Part shown: positions 31,353 through 42,000 of the stretch, piece by piece
Layout of the letters: every line of letters begins with the position of its first letter
Numbering within the stretch: position 1 is the first letter of the stretch
Source of the DNA: Candidatus Pantoea varia
GTDB lineage: Bacteria; Pseudomonadota; Gammaproteobacteria; Enterobacterales; Enterobacteriaceae
Assembly: GCF_900115075.1 (NCBI RefSeq)
Contig: NZ_FOVG01000004.1
Coordinates: 411,030 to 475,029, forward strand
Length of the DNA stretch: 64,000 nucleotides
Reading direction: 5' to 3'
The notes under the pieces: model-generated
Seen by the model: the letters and a program-made list of their open reading frames with translations, nothing else
Databases searched by the model: none
What the model was told of the DNA's origin: nothing
Program-made: the position numbers and the translations under genes

Positions 31353-31622
31353 TTATCTGACGTTAAAGTGCAGCCGACCTTCCAGCTCCTCTTCGGCTTC
31401 ATCAAATAACAGAATAAGCGCACCATAGCGCCGTCGCTGTCCCCTGCCCAGATTGACGAACTCAATCTCCAGCGGCATGGGTAACAGATCACCCGTCACC
31501 ACATCCCATAATCCATCCAGATCGCAGATGCGGCGCTCCTCCAGCGCAAATCGCTCGGCGAACTGGCGGAAGAAATGGGCCTGGTCGACAATTTCATTAA
31601 AATCAAAACGCTCGATTTTCAT
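31353..31622 (-). CDS. yhcO: Barstar-family protein YhcO
   Basis: An 89 aa protein of the barstar fold, the family of the barnase inhibitor. The conserved C-terminal block reads [20 protein letters not shown], with [20 protein letters not shown] before it. ATG 31622 ([11 protein letters not shown]) gives the family length; five more codons are open upstream. In E. coli yhcO is next to yhcN and aaeB. No barnase-like ribonuclease is seen in the window, so a target is unknown. Confidence 0.85.
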   Translation of the reverse strand: MKIERFDFNEIVDQAHFFRQFAERFALEERRICDLDGLWDVVTGDLLPMPLEIEFVNLGRGQRRRYGALILLFDEAEEELEGRLHFNVR

Positions 31623-31677
31623 GCTGACGGCTCCCATGCTCCGTCTGCGGACGGCCTTAGCCGCCCGACTCTGTCCG

Positions 31678-33129
31678 CTAGCTCAAACCGCCCAGATGCA
31701 GCGCTTTGACCTCCAGATACTCTTCCATGCCGAGCACCGAACCTTCGCGACCCAGGCCCGATTCTTTCACACCACCAAACGGTGCCAGCTCGGTTGAAAC
31801 AGCACATTCGTTAATACCGATCATGCCGCTTTCCAGCGCGGCTGAAACACGGAACACCCGTTGCAGATTCTGAGTGTAAAAGTAAGCGGCAAGGCCGAAT
31901 GGCGTATCGTTAGCGCGGCGGATCACGTCCTCTTCATCATCGAAGCGGAAGCAGGCGGCTACCGGACCAAAAGTCTCTTCCTGCGCGAGCTGCATACCTT
32001 CGTGCGCCTCGGTAATTACGGTCGGCTGCCAGAAATTGCCGCCCAGCGCATGTCGCTCGCCACCCGCCAGTAATGTGCCGCCTTTGGCGACCGCATCTTT
32101 TACGTGCTGCTCAACCTTCTCCACCGCCGACGCTTCAATCAAGGGTCCGACAATCACGCCTTCGTCCATGCCATTACCCACCTTAAGCTGGTTCACTTCG
32201 GCAGCCAGTTGCTGAGTGAAACGGTCATAGACGGCATTGTGGATGTAGAAACGGTTAACGCTGACGCACACCTGACCCGCATTACGGAATTTGTTGGCAA
32301 TCGCACCCTGCACAGCGGCATCAATGTCGGCATCGTCGAACACGATGTACGGGGCATTCCCCCCTAACTCCATCGACACTTTTTTCATGGTTTCGGCAGC
32401 ATTACGCATCAGTAGCTTGCCAACCTGGGTGGAGCCGGTGAACGAAATTTTACGCACTGCTTTGCTGGCCATGATCGCATCGCTGATGGCATGGGTATCA
32501 CCCGCCACCGCGTTCAGTACGCCATCCGGCACGCCCGCCTGCTTTGCCAGCGCCAGCAGGGCAAAGGCGGAAAGCGGCGTGTTATTGGCGGGTTTAATAA
32601 TGCCGGTGCAGCCCGCCGCCAGGGCTGGCCCCAGTTTGCGGGTCAGCATCGCCATCGGGAAATTCCACGGCGTGATGGCAGCCACCACGCCAATCGGTTC
32701 ACGGGTTGCCAGAATACGGGAACCTGGTTTTGCTGGCGGAATGATCTCACCATTGGCCCGTTTCGCCTGCTCGGCAAACCACTGAATGAAACTGGCGGCG
32801 TACTCAACTTCCCCTTCCGCCTCTTTCAGGGGTTTGCCCTGTTCGGTCGTCATCAGCTGTCCCAGCCAGCGCTTGTTTTCAATGATCAGCTGGTACCAGC
32901 GAGTGAGAATTTCAGCGCGCGCTTTTGCGGTCTGCGCCCGCCAGGCGGGAAAGGCACGCTCAGCGGCAGCGATAGCCTGTTCTGTTTCAGCTTTACCGGC
33001 TTTTGCCACCTGCGCAATCACCTCACCGGTCGCCGGATTGGTCACGTCAAAGGTAGAGGCAGCCTGATGCCACTGGCCGTCGGCTAAATAGCCGGTCCGG
33101 AACAGTTCGCTCTCTTGCAGTGATTTCAT
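31678..33129 (-). CDS. gabD: Succinate-semialdehyde dehydrogenase-like aldehyde dehydrogenase
   Basis: A 483 aa aldehyde dehydrogenase, close in length and sequence to E. coli GabD, which oxidises succinate semialdehyde to succinate. Visible are the NAD(P) motif [29 protein letters not shown], catalytic Glu near 253 ([16 protein letters not shown]) and catalytic Cys near 285 (NAGQVC). In the cofactor loop KPANNTP the usual ribose-binding Glu of NAD enzymes is absent, as in NADP-using GabD (KPASQTP). ATG 33129 has GGAG eight bases upstream. The gene sits between aaeB and yhcO, which are neighbours in E. coli. There are no other GABA genes nearby, so the true substrate is uncertain. Confidence 0.8.
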   Translation of the reverse strand: MKSLQESELFRTGYLADGQWHQAASTFDVTNPATGEVIAQVAKAGKAETEQAIAAAERAFPAWRAQTAKARAEILTRWYQLIIENKRWLGQLMTTEQGKPLKEAEGEVEYAASFIQWFAEQAKRANGEIIPPAKPGSRILATREPIGVVAAITPWNFPMAMLTRKLGPALAAGCTGIIKPANNTPLSAFALLALAKQAGVPDGVLNAVAGDTHAISDAIMASKAVRKISFTGSTQVGKLLMRNAAETMKKVSMELGGNAPYIVFDDADIDAAVQGAIANKFRNAGQVCVSVNRFYIHNAVYDRFTQQLAAEVNQLKVGNGMDEGVIVGPLIEASAVEKVEQHVKDAVAKGGTLLAGGERHALGGNFWQPTVITEAHEGMQLAQEETFGPVAACFRFDDEEDVIRRANDTPFGLAAYFYTQNLQRVFRVSAALESGMIGINECAVSTELAPFGGVKESGLGREGSVLGMEEYLEVKALHLGGLS

Positions 33130-33242
33130 TGATTCGCTCCTGTCAGTTTTGCTCTTCCGTCTGGAGAGTATAGTTGGCAAAAGCGACAGATTTTGTGATG
33201 GGCGGGGATTGCGCAGGCCGCTGCAGGTCGCAGCGGCCAGAT

Positions 33243-35195
33243 TCAGATTTGGATGAGCGTGTTCTGGTACTTATCCAGCATCATCGCCAGTCGTTTTACC
33301 GGTTCCGTTACGCTGACAGGCGCATCGTATTGGGCCAGTTTTTCCTGATAGACATCCAGCTCTTTCAACAGACGTTCAAAGTAGTAACGCCGCTTATCAT
33401 CGCTGCTGGCGGAGATCACCCGGTCGGCGGTGTAACGCAGCTGTCGGTGATAAGCGGAGAGATCGGCATTGACCGGTACTTCAGCGTCGCGTAATCGCTG
33501 ATGACCGATGATCAACGTCAGGGCGATGCGATATTTATTGATGTCGCCCGGAAACAGGTTCAGGAGCAGAAACAGTTGCTGATAGAGCGCTGGCAGATGG
33601 TTTTCACGCCGACGCGCCTGATTGGTGGTCATGGCCGAGACGGCTGCATACATAAAGCGATTCAGCAGCTTGCGACCGGTGCGCGCCTTAGATTTATCAC
33701 GAATCAGCAGGATGACCATCATCGCCACAAAGCAGCCAATAACCTGTCCAAGCACGTTGTCGAGGAAGACGTTAAAGCGGAACTCCATCGGGTTATCGAG
33801 CACCAGCACGTTGAGAGTGCCAATCAACGCCCCCAGCGTGCCGAGTTGACGTCGCTGAATGAAGATGCCACCGATAAAACCCAGCAGGCCGATTGCGATG
33901 CAGAGCAGCAGTGCACTCTGCTGTGTAGCAGGGAGAACATACATAAAGTAGAGCGCGCCCAGCGGAACCGCGACGGTCATGCCGTAGAGAAAATCCTTTG
34001 CCATCATCAGCGGGTTGGGCATACGCATCGCCAGCGCGGTGATGACAGCCAGCATGACCATGCAGCCGCTGCCTGAAGTCCAGCCGGTATAGAGCCAGAA
34101 CAGTGAACCCAGTGCGGTCGCAACAAAGGTACGGATTCCGTTGATCATCGCATGATGGGTTTCAGCGGAACGGGCCTGAATCACCACTTCACGCTGCAGA
34201 ATCTCCTCTTCCAGCGAGGTGATTCGGCTGTTGCTTTTGATTCCTTTGAGCAACAGCAGATATTCAGTAGCGGTGCCAACCCAGCTGGCCAGTGTGACCG
34301 GCGTTGTTTTGCCAGTGGCACCCATCACCCGCCGCATCACTTTCATCCGCTTATGCACCTCTTCAATGGTCGAGGCTGGCTTTTCAACCATCAACCGATA
34401 CTGGGGCGGAATGTAATCAGGACGGGAATTCTGGATCAGAAAGGTTTCGGCAGCCTGCGTAATCAGCGTCAGCGACAGGGTATTAAGCATCTGCAAACGG
34501 CGGTTGCTGTTCTTCCAGCGTGACGATTCCATCATCAGCTGGCTGCGCATGCTGTTCAGTGCCGTGGTGCGACGTACAAGGGCGCTCCAGGCTTTATCGA
34601 CCTCGTCTTTGTCGCCATGAGCGACGCAGAGCTGCAGCAGGTGATAGTGGGCCACCAGCAGCGAATCAACTTCCGCGTCGATCACTTTTTTAATCGAACG
34701 GGGTGAGAAAATCATGTCGGCCAGAATGGCGCACAGAATACCGAGTACGATTTCACTGCAGCGTTCTACCGCATATTGTGGCACCAGCGTCAGACCACCG
34801 CTGGCATTGGCCGTCACCACAATAATCAGCGCGGTGTAACCTGCCAGTCCCAGCGCGTAGGAGTTTTCTATTTTGATCAGCGAAGAGAGCCAGACGCAGA
34901 GTCCTGCCCAGATGCAGCACAGCAGCAGCATCACGACAGGCGCACGAACGGTGGCGATCATGATAGTCAGCGCGGCGATACAGCCGATAAATGTCCCGAT
35001 AATACGCAAAACACCGCGATAGCGCAGCGCCCCTGAATAGGGATCGCCACCTGCCGCAAACGCGGTGCCGCCCGCCACGATCCCGGCGGTCATCACCGCC
35101 CAGCGTGGCGTTTCAAGGTTGAGATGAAAGCCGACCATCAGCGCTAACACCAGCGCAAAGGTGAGCTTTACCGGGAACCGCAGGAACTGAATCAT
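33243..35195 (-). CDS. aaeB: p-Hydroxybenzoic acid efflux pump subunit AaeB
   Basis: Inner-membrane pump of the aromatic acid exporter (FUSC) family that, with AaeA, exports hydroxybenzoate and related acids. The 650 aa protein has two membrane bundles of about five or six helices each, separated by a cytoplasmic region at about 160-350 ([20 protein letters not shown] and following). It starts nine bases after aaeA. It is the last gene of aaeXAB; the aldehyde dehydrogenase gene follows after 113 bp. Confidence 0.95.
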   Translation of the reverse strand: MIQFLRFPVKLTFALVLALMVGFHLNLETPRWAVMTAGIVAGGTAFAAGGDPYSGALRYRGVLRIIGTFIGCIAALTIMIATVRAPVVMLLLCCIWAGLCVWLSSLIKIENSYALGLAGYTALIIVVTANASGGLTLVPQYAVERCSEIVLGILCAILADMIFSPRSIKKVIDAEVDSLLVAHYHLLQLCVAHGDKDEVDKAWSALVRRTTALNSMRSQLMMESSRWKNSNRRLQMLNTLSLTLITQAAETFLIQNSRPDYIPPQYRLMVEKPASTIEEVHKRMKVMRRVMGATGKTTPVTLASWVGTATEYLLLLKGIKSNSRITSLEEEILQREVVIQARSAETHHAMINGIRTFVATALGSLFWLYTGWTSGSGCMVMLAVITALAMRMPNPLMMAKDFLYGMTVAVPLGALYFMYVLPATQQSALLLCIAIGLLGFIGGIFIQRRQLGTLGALIGTLNVLVLDNPMEFRFNVFLDNVLGQVIGCFVAMMVILLIRDKSKARTGRKLLNRFMYAAVSAMTTNQARRRENHLPALYQQLFLLLNLFPGDINKYRIALTLIIGHQRLRDAEVPVNADLSAYHRQLRYTADRVISASSDDKRRYYFERLLKELDVYQEKLAQYDAPVSVTEPVKRLAMMLDKYQNTLIQI

Positions 35196-35204
35196 ATCGC
35201 TCTC

Positions 35205-36137
35205 TTAACCAAACTCACGCAGGCGATTAAACAGTCGGATCATCGGTGAAACATGCTCAGGCTGACAATCGGCCTGACCTGTGATGACCACCGTTGCCGT
35301 GGTTCCCGCCGGGAAGCGATTGCCGGGCTGCTGATCAAGCCGGATGCGGACCGGCACACGCTGCGCCAGACGAACCCACTCCAGGTTGGAATCTACCGTT
35401 GCCATCCCTTTGTTGTCGACTGAGCTGCTGCTGTTGGTCACGCCCGCCGCCACGCTGTCAACGGTGCCACGCAACACAATGTTGCTGCCGAGTGGGGTCA
35501 CTTCCGCGCGGAAGCCCTTCTCCACGCCGTGCAATTTGGTCTCTTCCAGGTAAGCCAGCACATAGAAAGAGTGCTGCTGCACCAGCGCCACCGCCACAGA
35601 ACCACGGGTAATAAACTCGCCCTGGTAAACATTGAGGTTAGTGACCCAGCCGTCTGAAGGGGCTTTCACGGTGGTGCGCTCAAGGTCGATCACGGCCAGA
35701 TCGCGTGTCGCCACCGATTTTGCCAGCTGATGCTCACTGGTTTGCAGATCGTTGTTGGATTGCTCGATCGCCTCGCGGGACATCGCCGAGGTACCAAGCT
35801 GATTACGGCGTCCGGCTTCGCGACGTTTCTCACTCACCAGCGCCTGGTAATATTCAACATCCGCCTGTGCCTGATCGAGCGCTTTTTGATAGCGCGGCCG
35901 GTCAACCACAAACAACGTATCACCCTTCTTCACCAGCTGGTTGTCGTGTACCGGAACCTCGGTAATCAGGCCAGTAACGTCAGGCGAGATGGCCACCACG
36001 TCAGCTGCAAAACGCGCATCACGCGTCCAGGGGGATTCGGTATAGAACACCCAGGCGCGGAAGATGATTACCACGGCGATGATGACCAGCAGGATAGTGA
36101 TCGCGTAGCGCGCGATTTTTCTTATAAGTGCTTTCAC
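35205..36137 (-). CDS. aaeA: Efflux membrane-fusion subunit AaeA
   Basis: Periplasmic adaptor of the AaeAB pump. The 310 aa protein has one N-terminal membrane anchor ([20 protein letters not shown]), a biotinyl-lipoyl-like domain ([20 protein letters not shown]), a coiled-coil hairpin, and a second half with [18 protein letters not shown]. It starts at GTG 36137 with GAGG upstream. It follows aaeX by seven bases. Confidence 0.95.
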   Translation of the reverse strand: MKALIRKIARYAITILLVIIAVVIIFRAWVFYTESPWTRDARFAADVVAISPDVTGLITEVPVHDNQLVKKGDTLFVVDRPRYQKALDQAQADVEYYQALVSEKRREAGRRNQLGTSAMSREAIEQSNNDLQTSEHQLAKSVATRDLAVIDLERTTVKAPSDGWVTNLNVYQGEFITRGSVAVALVQQHSFYVLAYLEETKLHGVEKGFRAEVTPLGSNIVLRGTVDSVAAGVTNSSSSVDNKGMATVDSNLEWVRLAQRVPVRIRLDQQPGNRFPAGTTATVVITGQADCQPEHVSPMIRLFNRLREFG

Positions 36138-36144
36138 TTCAACC

Positions 36145-36348
36145 TCAGACTAATAAACGGGAGACAAGGTAAAACACACAGCAGTAAAGCGCTGTATTAA
36201 AAAGTGCCGGATGCCAGACAAGATCGTAGATACCGCTCGGCGTCAGCACACGTTTCACTAACCAGAACAGCATCAGTGAAATAATAAGTTCGATGAAAAC
36301 GGGCGGAAAAGAGAGCCCAAACATGACAAATACCGGAAGCACACTCAT
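36145..36348 (-). CDS. aaeX: Small membrane protein AaeX
   Basis: A 67 aa membrane protein with two hydrophobic segments ([20 protein letters not shown] and [20 protein letters not shown]). Its exact role in the efflux operon is unknown. ATG 36348 is six bases after AAGGA and gives the E. coli-like start [11 protein letters not shown]; the GTG one codon upstream is less likely. It is the first gene of aaeXAB and divergent from aaeR. Confidence 0.88.
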   Translation of the reverse strand: MSVLPVFVMFGLSFPPVFIELIISLMLFWLVKRVLTPSGIYDLVWHPALFNTALYCCVFYLVSRLLV

Positions 36349-36545
36349 CACAAATCCTTAGTTCGACCTTGCCGGGATACGTCGTTGCCTTTTCAGATGT
36401 CGCAGGAAAACCCCTGGCAGCGCTATCCGAACCGCAGCTGGCTTAATAATAGCGTATCATCGAAGAGTATCAGGCAATGAAGAATCACCGGGAAATACCC
36501 CGGCGCGCTTATAATAACGCGCCTGACTATAAGTTTTCTACAGAA

Positions 36546-36561
36546 TGTGATCTAAATCACT
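36546..36561. promoter_or_regulatory. CRP-like dyad between aaeX and aaeR
   Basis: TGTGA-TCTAAA-TCACT, perfect in both half-sites of the CRP palindrome. It lies 19 bases before the aaeR start and 198 bases before the aaeX start, within a 231-bp divergent spacer. Confidence 0.5.
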
Positions 36562-36579
36562 TTTAAGCCAGAGTAAACA

Positions 36580-37497
36580 ATGGAACGACTGAAAGGCATG
36601 TCTGTCTTTGCCAGAGTGGTTGAACTGGGCTCGTTTACCGCTGCGGCGCGTCAGCTTCATCTGAGCGTCTCATCGATTAGCCAGATCGTCGCGAAACTGG
36701 AAGATGCATTGCAGGTTAAGCTGCTGAATCGCAGTACCCGCAGTATCGGGCTGACCGAAGCGGGTAAAATCTATTATCAGGGCTGCCGTCGTATGCTGGC
36801 GGAAGCGACGCAGGTGCATGAGCAGCTGTACGCGTTTAACAATACGCCGATTGGTGTACTGCGAATTGGCAGCTCCTCGACCATGGCACAGAACGTATTG
36901 GCCGGTATGACCAGCGATATGCTGCGGGAATATCCGGGACTGAGTGTGAATCTGGTCACCGGCGTTCCGGCACCGGATCTGATTGCGGATGGCCTGGATC
37001 TGGTGATTCGGGTGGGCGCATTAAAAGACTCCAGCCTCTTTTCACGTCGTCTTGGCGCGATGCCGATGGTGGTATGCGCCGCAAAAAGCTATCTGGCGCA
37101 GCACGGCACGCCGGAGAAGCCGGGTGACATTGATAATTTTTCCTGGCTGGAATATAGCGTTCGGCCCGACAATAATTTCGAGCTGATTGCGCCGGAAGGT
37201 TTGGTGACCCGCCTGGCACCGCAGGGACGTTTCGTGACCAATGATTCGCTGACGTTGATCCGCTGGCTGAAGTCGGGCAATGGTATCGCCTATGTGCCGA
37301 TGATGTGGGTCATTGATGAGATCACCGCTGGCGAGATCGATATTCTGTTTCCGCAATATCAGTCCGATCCGCGCCCGGTCTATGCGCTCTATACCGAGAA
37401 GGATAAGTTGCCGCTCAAGGTGCAGGTCTGTATCGATTATCTGACCGGCTATTTTGAACAGGTGGCCGAGCAGTATCAGCAGCACCGTAAAAGCTAA
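36580..37497 (+). CDS. aaeR: LysR-family regulator AaeR
   Basis: A 305 aa LysR-type regulator. The helix-turn-helix covers residues 1-60 (ERLKGMSVFARVVELGSFTA, SSISQIVAKLEDALQVKLLN) and the rest is the effector domain. In E. coli AaeR activates the divergent aaeXAB operon in response to aromatic acids; the same arrangement is kept here. Confidence 0.95.
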   Translation: MERLKGMSVFARVVELGSFTAAARQLHLSVSSISQIVAKLEDALQVKLLNRSTRSIGLTEAGKIYYQGCRRMLAEATQVHEQLYAFNNTPIGVLRIGSSSTMAQNVLAGMTSDMLREYPGLSVNLVTGVPAPDLIADGLDLVIRVGALKDSSLFSRRLGAMPMVVCAAKSYLAQHGTPEKPGDIDNFSWLEYSVRPDNNFELIAPEGLVTRLAPQGRFVTNDSLTLIRWLKSGNGIAYVPMMWVIDEITAGEIDILFPQYQSDPRPVYALYTEKDKLPLKVQVCIDYLTGYFEQVAEQYQQHRKS

Positions 37498-37524
37498 CAA
37501 CCCGCCAGGCGGCGGGTTGTTAGC
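37493..37524. terminator. Terminator between aaeR and tldD
   Basis: A perfect 14-bp stem (GCTAACAACCCGCC with GGCGGGTTGTTAGC) and a 4-nt loop. The plus-strand arm includes the aaeR stop codon. On the minus strand it is followed by TTTT, so it best fits termination of tldD transcripts reading leftward, possibly both directions. Confidence 0.6.
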
Positions 37525-37530
37525 GTCACA

Positions 37531-38976
37531 TCAGGCGGTGCCGCCGATGGTCAGTTTATCCAGCTTCAGGGTAGGCTGACCGACACCGACCGGCAGACTC
37601 TGACCCTCTTTACCGCAGACGCCCACGCCTTTATCCAGCGCAAGGTCATTACCCACCATTGAGATCTGCTGCATTGCTTCAATGCCGGAGCCAATCAGCG
37701 TGGCGCCTTTGACCGGTTTGGTGATTTTTCCGTTCTCGATCAGATAAGCCTCTGAGGTTGAGAAGACAAATTTACCGGAGGTGATATCCACCTGACCGCC
37801 ACCAAAGTTCGGCGCATAGAGGCCGTACTCAACGCTTTCAATTATATCCTGCGGCGATGATTTGCCTGCCAGCATATAGGTGTTGGTCATGCGCGGCATC
37901 GGCAGATGCGCATAGGATTCACGACGTCCGTTACCGGTCGGGCTGACGCCCATCAGGCGCGCGTTCAGCTTGTCCTGCATGTAGCCTTTCAGCACACCAT
38001 TCTCAATCAGCATGTTGTACTGACCGGGAACGCCTTCATCATCCACCGCCAGTGAACCGCGCAGCCCTTCAAGGGTGCCGTCATCCACCACGGTACAGAG
38101 TTCAGATGCAACCTGCTGACCGATTTTACCGCTGAACACCGAAGTGCCACGGCGGTTGAAGTCACCTTCCAGACCGTGACCCACCGCTTCATGCAGCAGT
38201 ACGCCAGGCCAGCCCGCGCCCAGTACCACCGGCAATGCGCCAGCAGGTGCCGCCACGGCAGAGAGATTAACCAGCGCCATACGCACCGCTTCACGCGCCC
38301 AGGCGTCAGCGCGCACTTCGCCATTTTCATCTTCAAGGAAGAACGCATAACCGGTACGAGCACCGCCGCCGCTTGCGCCGCGTTCACGCTTGCCCTGATC
38401 TTCAACCTGAACGCTGATAGAAAGGCGAACCAGCGGACGAACGTCTGCCGCCAGCGTGCCGTCAGTCGCGGCCACCAGCACCTGCTCGTAAACGCCGGTC
38501 AGGCTGGCATTCACTTCCTGTACACGCGGGTCAGCCGCACGGGCGACTTTATCAACGCGATGCAGCAGGGCAATTTTGTCTTCACGCGTCAGGCTGCTCA
38601 GCGGATCGACCGCCGAATAGAGCGAACGGTTCATCACGGCAGAAAGGGTGTGTGCCTTGCCATTTCCCTGTTCGCGGACGATGCTGCGCGCTGCTTCAGA
38701 AGAGAGACGCAGCGCATTCAGTGTGATCTGGTCTGCATAGGCGAAGCCGGTTTTCTCACCGCTGACCGCGCGCACGCCCACACCCTGATCGATATGGTAT
38801 GAGCCATCTTTTATAATTTTGTCTTCCAGCACCCAGGATTCGTGAAAGCTGGACTGAAAATAGAGATCGGCATAATCCAGACGACGTTCTGAAAGCTGCC
38901 CTAACAGGGAAAATAGGTCCTGCTGATTAATGCCGTTAGCAGTCAGTAACTGCTCACTTACCAGGTTCAGAGTCAT
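37531..38976 (-). CDS. tldD: Metalloprotease TldD
   Basis: Partner of TldE (PmbA) in a zinc peptidase that degrades unfolded peptides and matures some ribosomal peptides such as microcin B17; it also acts on CcdA. The 481 aa protein has the HExxxH zinc site in [14 protein letters not shown] near residue 264 and the conserved end [18 protein letters not shown]. It follows yhdP by 64 bp on the same strand. Confidence 0.96.
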   Translation of the reverse strand: MTLNLVSEQLLTANGINQQDLFSLLGQLSERRLDYADLYFQSSFHESWVLEDKIIKDGSYHIDQGVGVRAVSGEKTGFAYADQITLNALRLSSEAARSIVREQGNGKAHTLSAVMNRSLYSAVDPLSSLTREDKIALLHRVDKVARAADPRVQEVNASLTGVYEQVLVAATDGTLAADVRPLVRLSISVQVEDQGKRERGASGGGARTGYAFFLEDENGEVRADAWAREAVRMALVNLSAVAAPAGALPVVLGAGWPGVLLHEAVGHGLEGDFNRRGTSVFSGKIGQQVASELCTVVDDGTLEGLRGSLAVDDEGVPGQYNMLIENGVLKGYMQDKLNARLMGVSPTGNGRRESYAHLPMPRMTNTYMLAGKSSPQDIIESVEYGLYAPNFGGGQVDITSGKFVFSTSEAYLIENGKITKPVKGATLIGSGIEAMQQISMVGNDLALDKGVGVCGKEGQSLPVGVGQPTLKLDKLTIGGTA

Positions 38977-39040
38977 CGTTTCTCACTCATTATGTGCTCG
39001 GATAATCATAGCCTGCGGTAATTCCGGTACGGCGTCAAAT

Positions 39041-42000
39041 TCACTTGTTGTCTGTTTCACGCGGTTTACGCAGCACTTCATTGATTTCCGGTTTATCCAG
39101 CGGGCCACTGATGTGATAACGCAGCAGCGATATCTTGTTCCACAGCGGTCCCAGAACTTTACTGGCGGCAAATACCGCCGCGCCAATCACCGGATTGATG
39201 GCGAAGGCGGTAGCCACACCGACCGAGGCGGATATTTCAGGGGCAACCACGGCTTCCATGTCGATCTGACGCTTCACCAGGTCGAGATTACCCTGCATCG
39301 CGATGTCCGCTTCCAGCCCATCCACCAGCAGGTTGTCAGTGCGCATCATGCCGTTTTCGATCCAGGCGGTGCCGTTAATCGAATCGAAATAGAACGAGTT
39401 GGTGAAGGTGTCGCTGAAATCGAAGCGCAGCTTGCGCAGCAGCGCATCAAAGCTCACCAGCCGCAGGATTTTCCCCGCTGTGCCGGTATTCACATCCGCA
39501 ATCTGGCCTTTGCCAAAGTGGGTCTTCAGGGTACCACTCAGCGTCTCTGCGGAGGGCTGCCAGGGCGCAGAACGCCAGTGCAGGTCATACGTAATATCAA
39601 ATGGTGCATCGCGCAGCGGCGTGTTGACGCCAAACCAGTTGGTCGCGTTATTAATATTCGGACCCTTAAGCGTGCCCTTCAGCGAGGTGCGCTGGTCTTC
39701 CGGACGGTTGACCCACTCACCATTGATTTTCAGCTGTGAACTGCCGGTATCCACTTTCCCGTTAGTAAGCGCTAACGTATCTCCTTTAGGTTGCAGCATC
39801 GCGGATACCTGACCATATTTCTGACCCAGTACCCAGCACTCTTTACAGCGTAATTGCAGGGCGGGCCACTGGCTGAAGTTAATGTTTGTGGCTTGCTGAG
39901 GAGGCGCTTTGCCGCCTTTACCTGCATCGTTATCCCACTGCGGATTGTAGTAGAGGTAATCCAGGCTCACCTGCCACGGCGCTTTGGACGCCATTGCCAG
40001 CGCACCACGCAGCTCTTTCGCATTGACGCTGACCTGGCTATTGCCGCCTGAACTCTGAGCCAGCGTTGCTTCGACCTCATGCCATTGCTGTCCGGCCAGC
40101 GTGACCGCCGGGCTGCGCAGAATGATGTTACCCGGCAGCGTGACGCCACCCGTCTGGAAGTCGCTGCCGCCGCCTGACTGACGCGCGCCCGCAGAACCGC
40201 CGGCAGCCATCATCGCCACCCAGGCTTCGCCATCCAGCGCTGGCAGGTTCAGCACCATGCCGGGATGATCAGGCAGAGCAGGTGTTTTCCGGGCATCATT
40301 AAGCCAGATGCCGCGGTCAACACGCAGCGTTGGCTCCAGCAACCAGCGGCTGTTAAACCGATGGTTTGCATCGACGCTGCCACTGAGATCGAAATGGGTA
40401 AGGTCGCCGCTGGCCTGAATGGCGACTGGCATTGCCTCACCGGCTTTCTTGCCGAGTGGTGAAGGTAAGTGACTACTTACTTCTTTGGCATTACCGTTCA
40501 GCACCACGTCATAACGCGCCCCGCCATGATGGGGCAGCGTGATATTAACGTCGCCCTGCCAGGGGAGATGCCCGCCCAGCTGTTTACTGACGGCTGCCGG
40601 AACCTCGTTGATTTTCGCGGGTTGCCAGTCGCCCTGAAGTTTGACGTTCACGCCAAAGTCGTCCGGATTCTCTTTGGTGCTGAAACGGACCCCCATCGGC
40701 TGACCGAACCAGTTCGCCCGCAGATCCTCACTGGCCAGATTGCCGTTGTCGTAACGGAAGCGGCCTGACAGGTTATTGATCGTGGTTTTTAACGGTTTGA
40801 TAAACAGCGAATTATTGTTCAGGTCGACATTGCCACGGGCATGTACCTGCTGGCCATCCAGCGGAATATCCAGATTCAGGTGACCACCGACGCGGCCTTT
40901 GATTTCCAGCTGTTCCAGCGCGGCACCCAGTGAAGGTTTCAGCGGCGACTGGTCGAAATAGTCTGCGATCTGCTGGCCTTCACCACTGATATCGCCATCG
41001 ATAATCAATTTTTCTTTCAGGTAGTCCGGGATCACTGCCGTGACGTTACGCGCGTCCACCTCGCCCAGTCGGGCGATTGGCGCTTTCATCCACAGACCGT
41101 CGTTCAGGAAGTTGAGGTCGATATCGAGATTGCTTAACGCCGGCCACTTGGGCTGAAACTCATAGGTCGCCTGGCGAAGCGGCACCCAGACCTGGAACAT
41201 GCCATCATTGTGCTTAAACGGGAACAGCGCCGGGTTACCGGCAAACAGCAGCGTGGCGTTGTCTACCTTGCCACCCTTCACTGCCCCACTCAGATAGTGC
41301 GTCAGGCTGTTACCCATCAGCGGCACCGGGAAGTAGCGCCAGGCATCGCCCGCATCGGTAAGCCGGATACCGGCCAGAATATCCAGACGGGGTTCACCGC
41401 CACTATTCTGCTGATAGCTGAAATCGCCGCGTGCCCAGAGCGAGCGCGCTTCGAGGTCAAGATTTTCGCCTGCCAGCGTGAGGCCATGTTCATCATTCAG
41501 CCAGCGCAGCGCACCGGTCACCCGCTTAATCTCTAACGGAGCCTGGAACATATCGCCATAGGGAACGGTCGCCGCGCCCATATCCACACTGACCTGACCA
41601 TTGCTCAGGCTGCCGCGCGCTTCCCCGCTTAAATGGCTGATGCCTGGCAACAGTTTCCAGTGCTGCCAGCTGAAATCACGCCACTTCACCTGTACGCGGG
41701 TTTTTTCAGGCTGTTGTAAGGGAATATCCAGCGCCAGGCCATCGATAGTGCCCTGTGGCTGCAGCGTCTGCCAGTTTTCAAATAGCGCCGGAGAGAGCGG
41801 CGCAAACAGCGGAACGATCGGCGCAATATGACTCAGCACCAGCTGTGTGGCGCGAACCCGCACTTCCGGCTGACCATCCGGTCCCAGCATCTGCTTATCT
41901 TCAGGGCGCCATAACAGAGAGAAGTGACCGGCGGGCCAGGACTGGCCGTCGGTGCTGAGCCGGGTCTGCGGCACATTGACCACCCAGCCATTCTGGAAAC

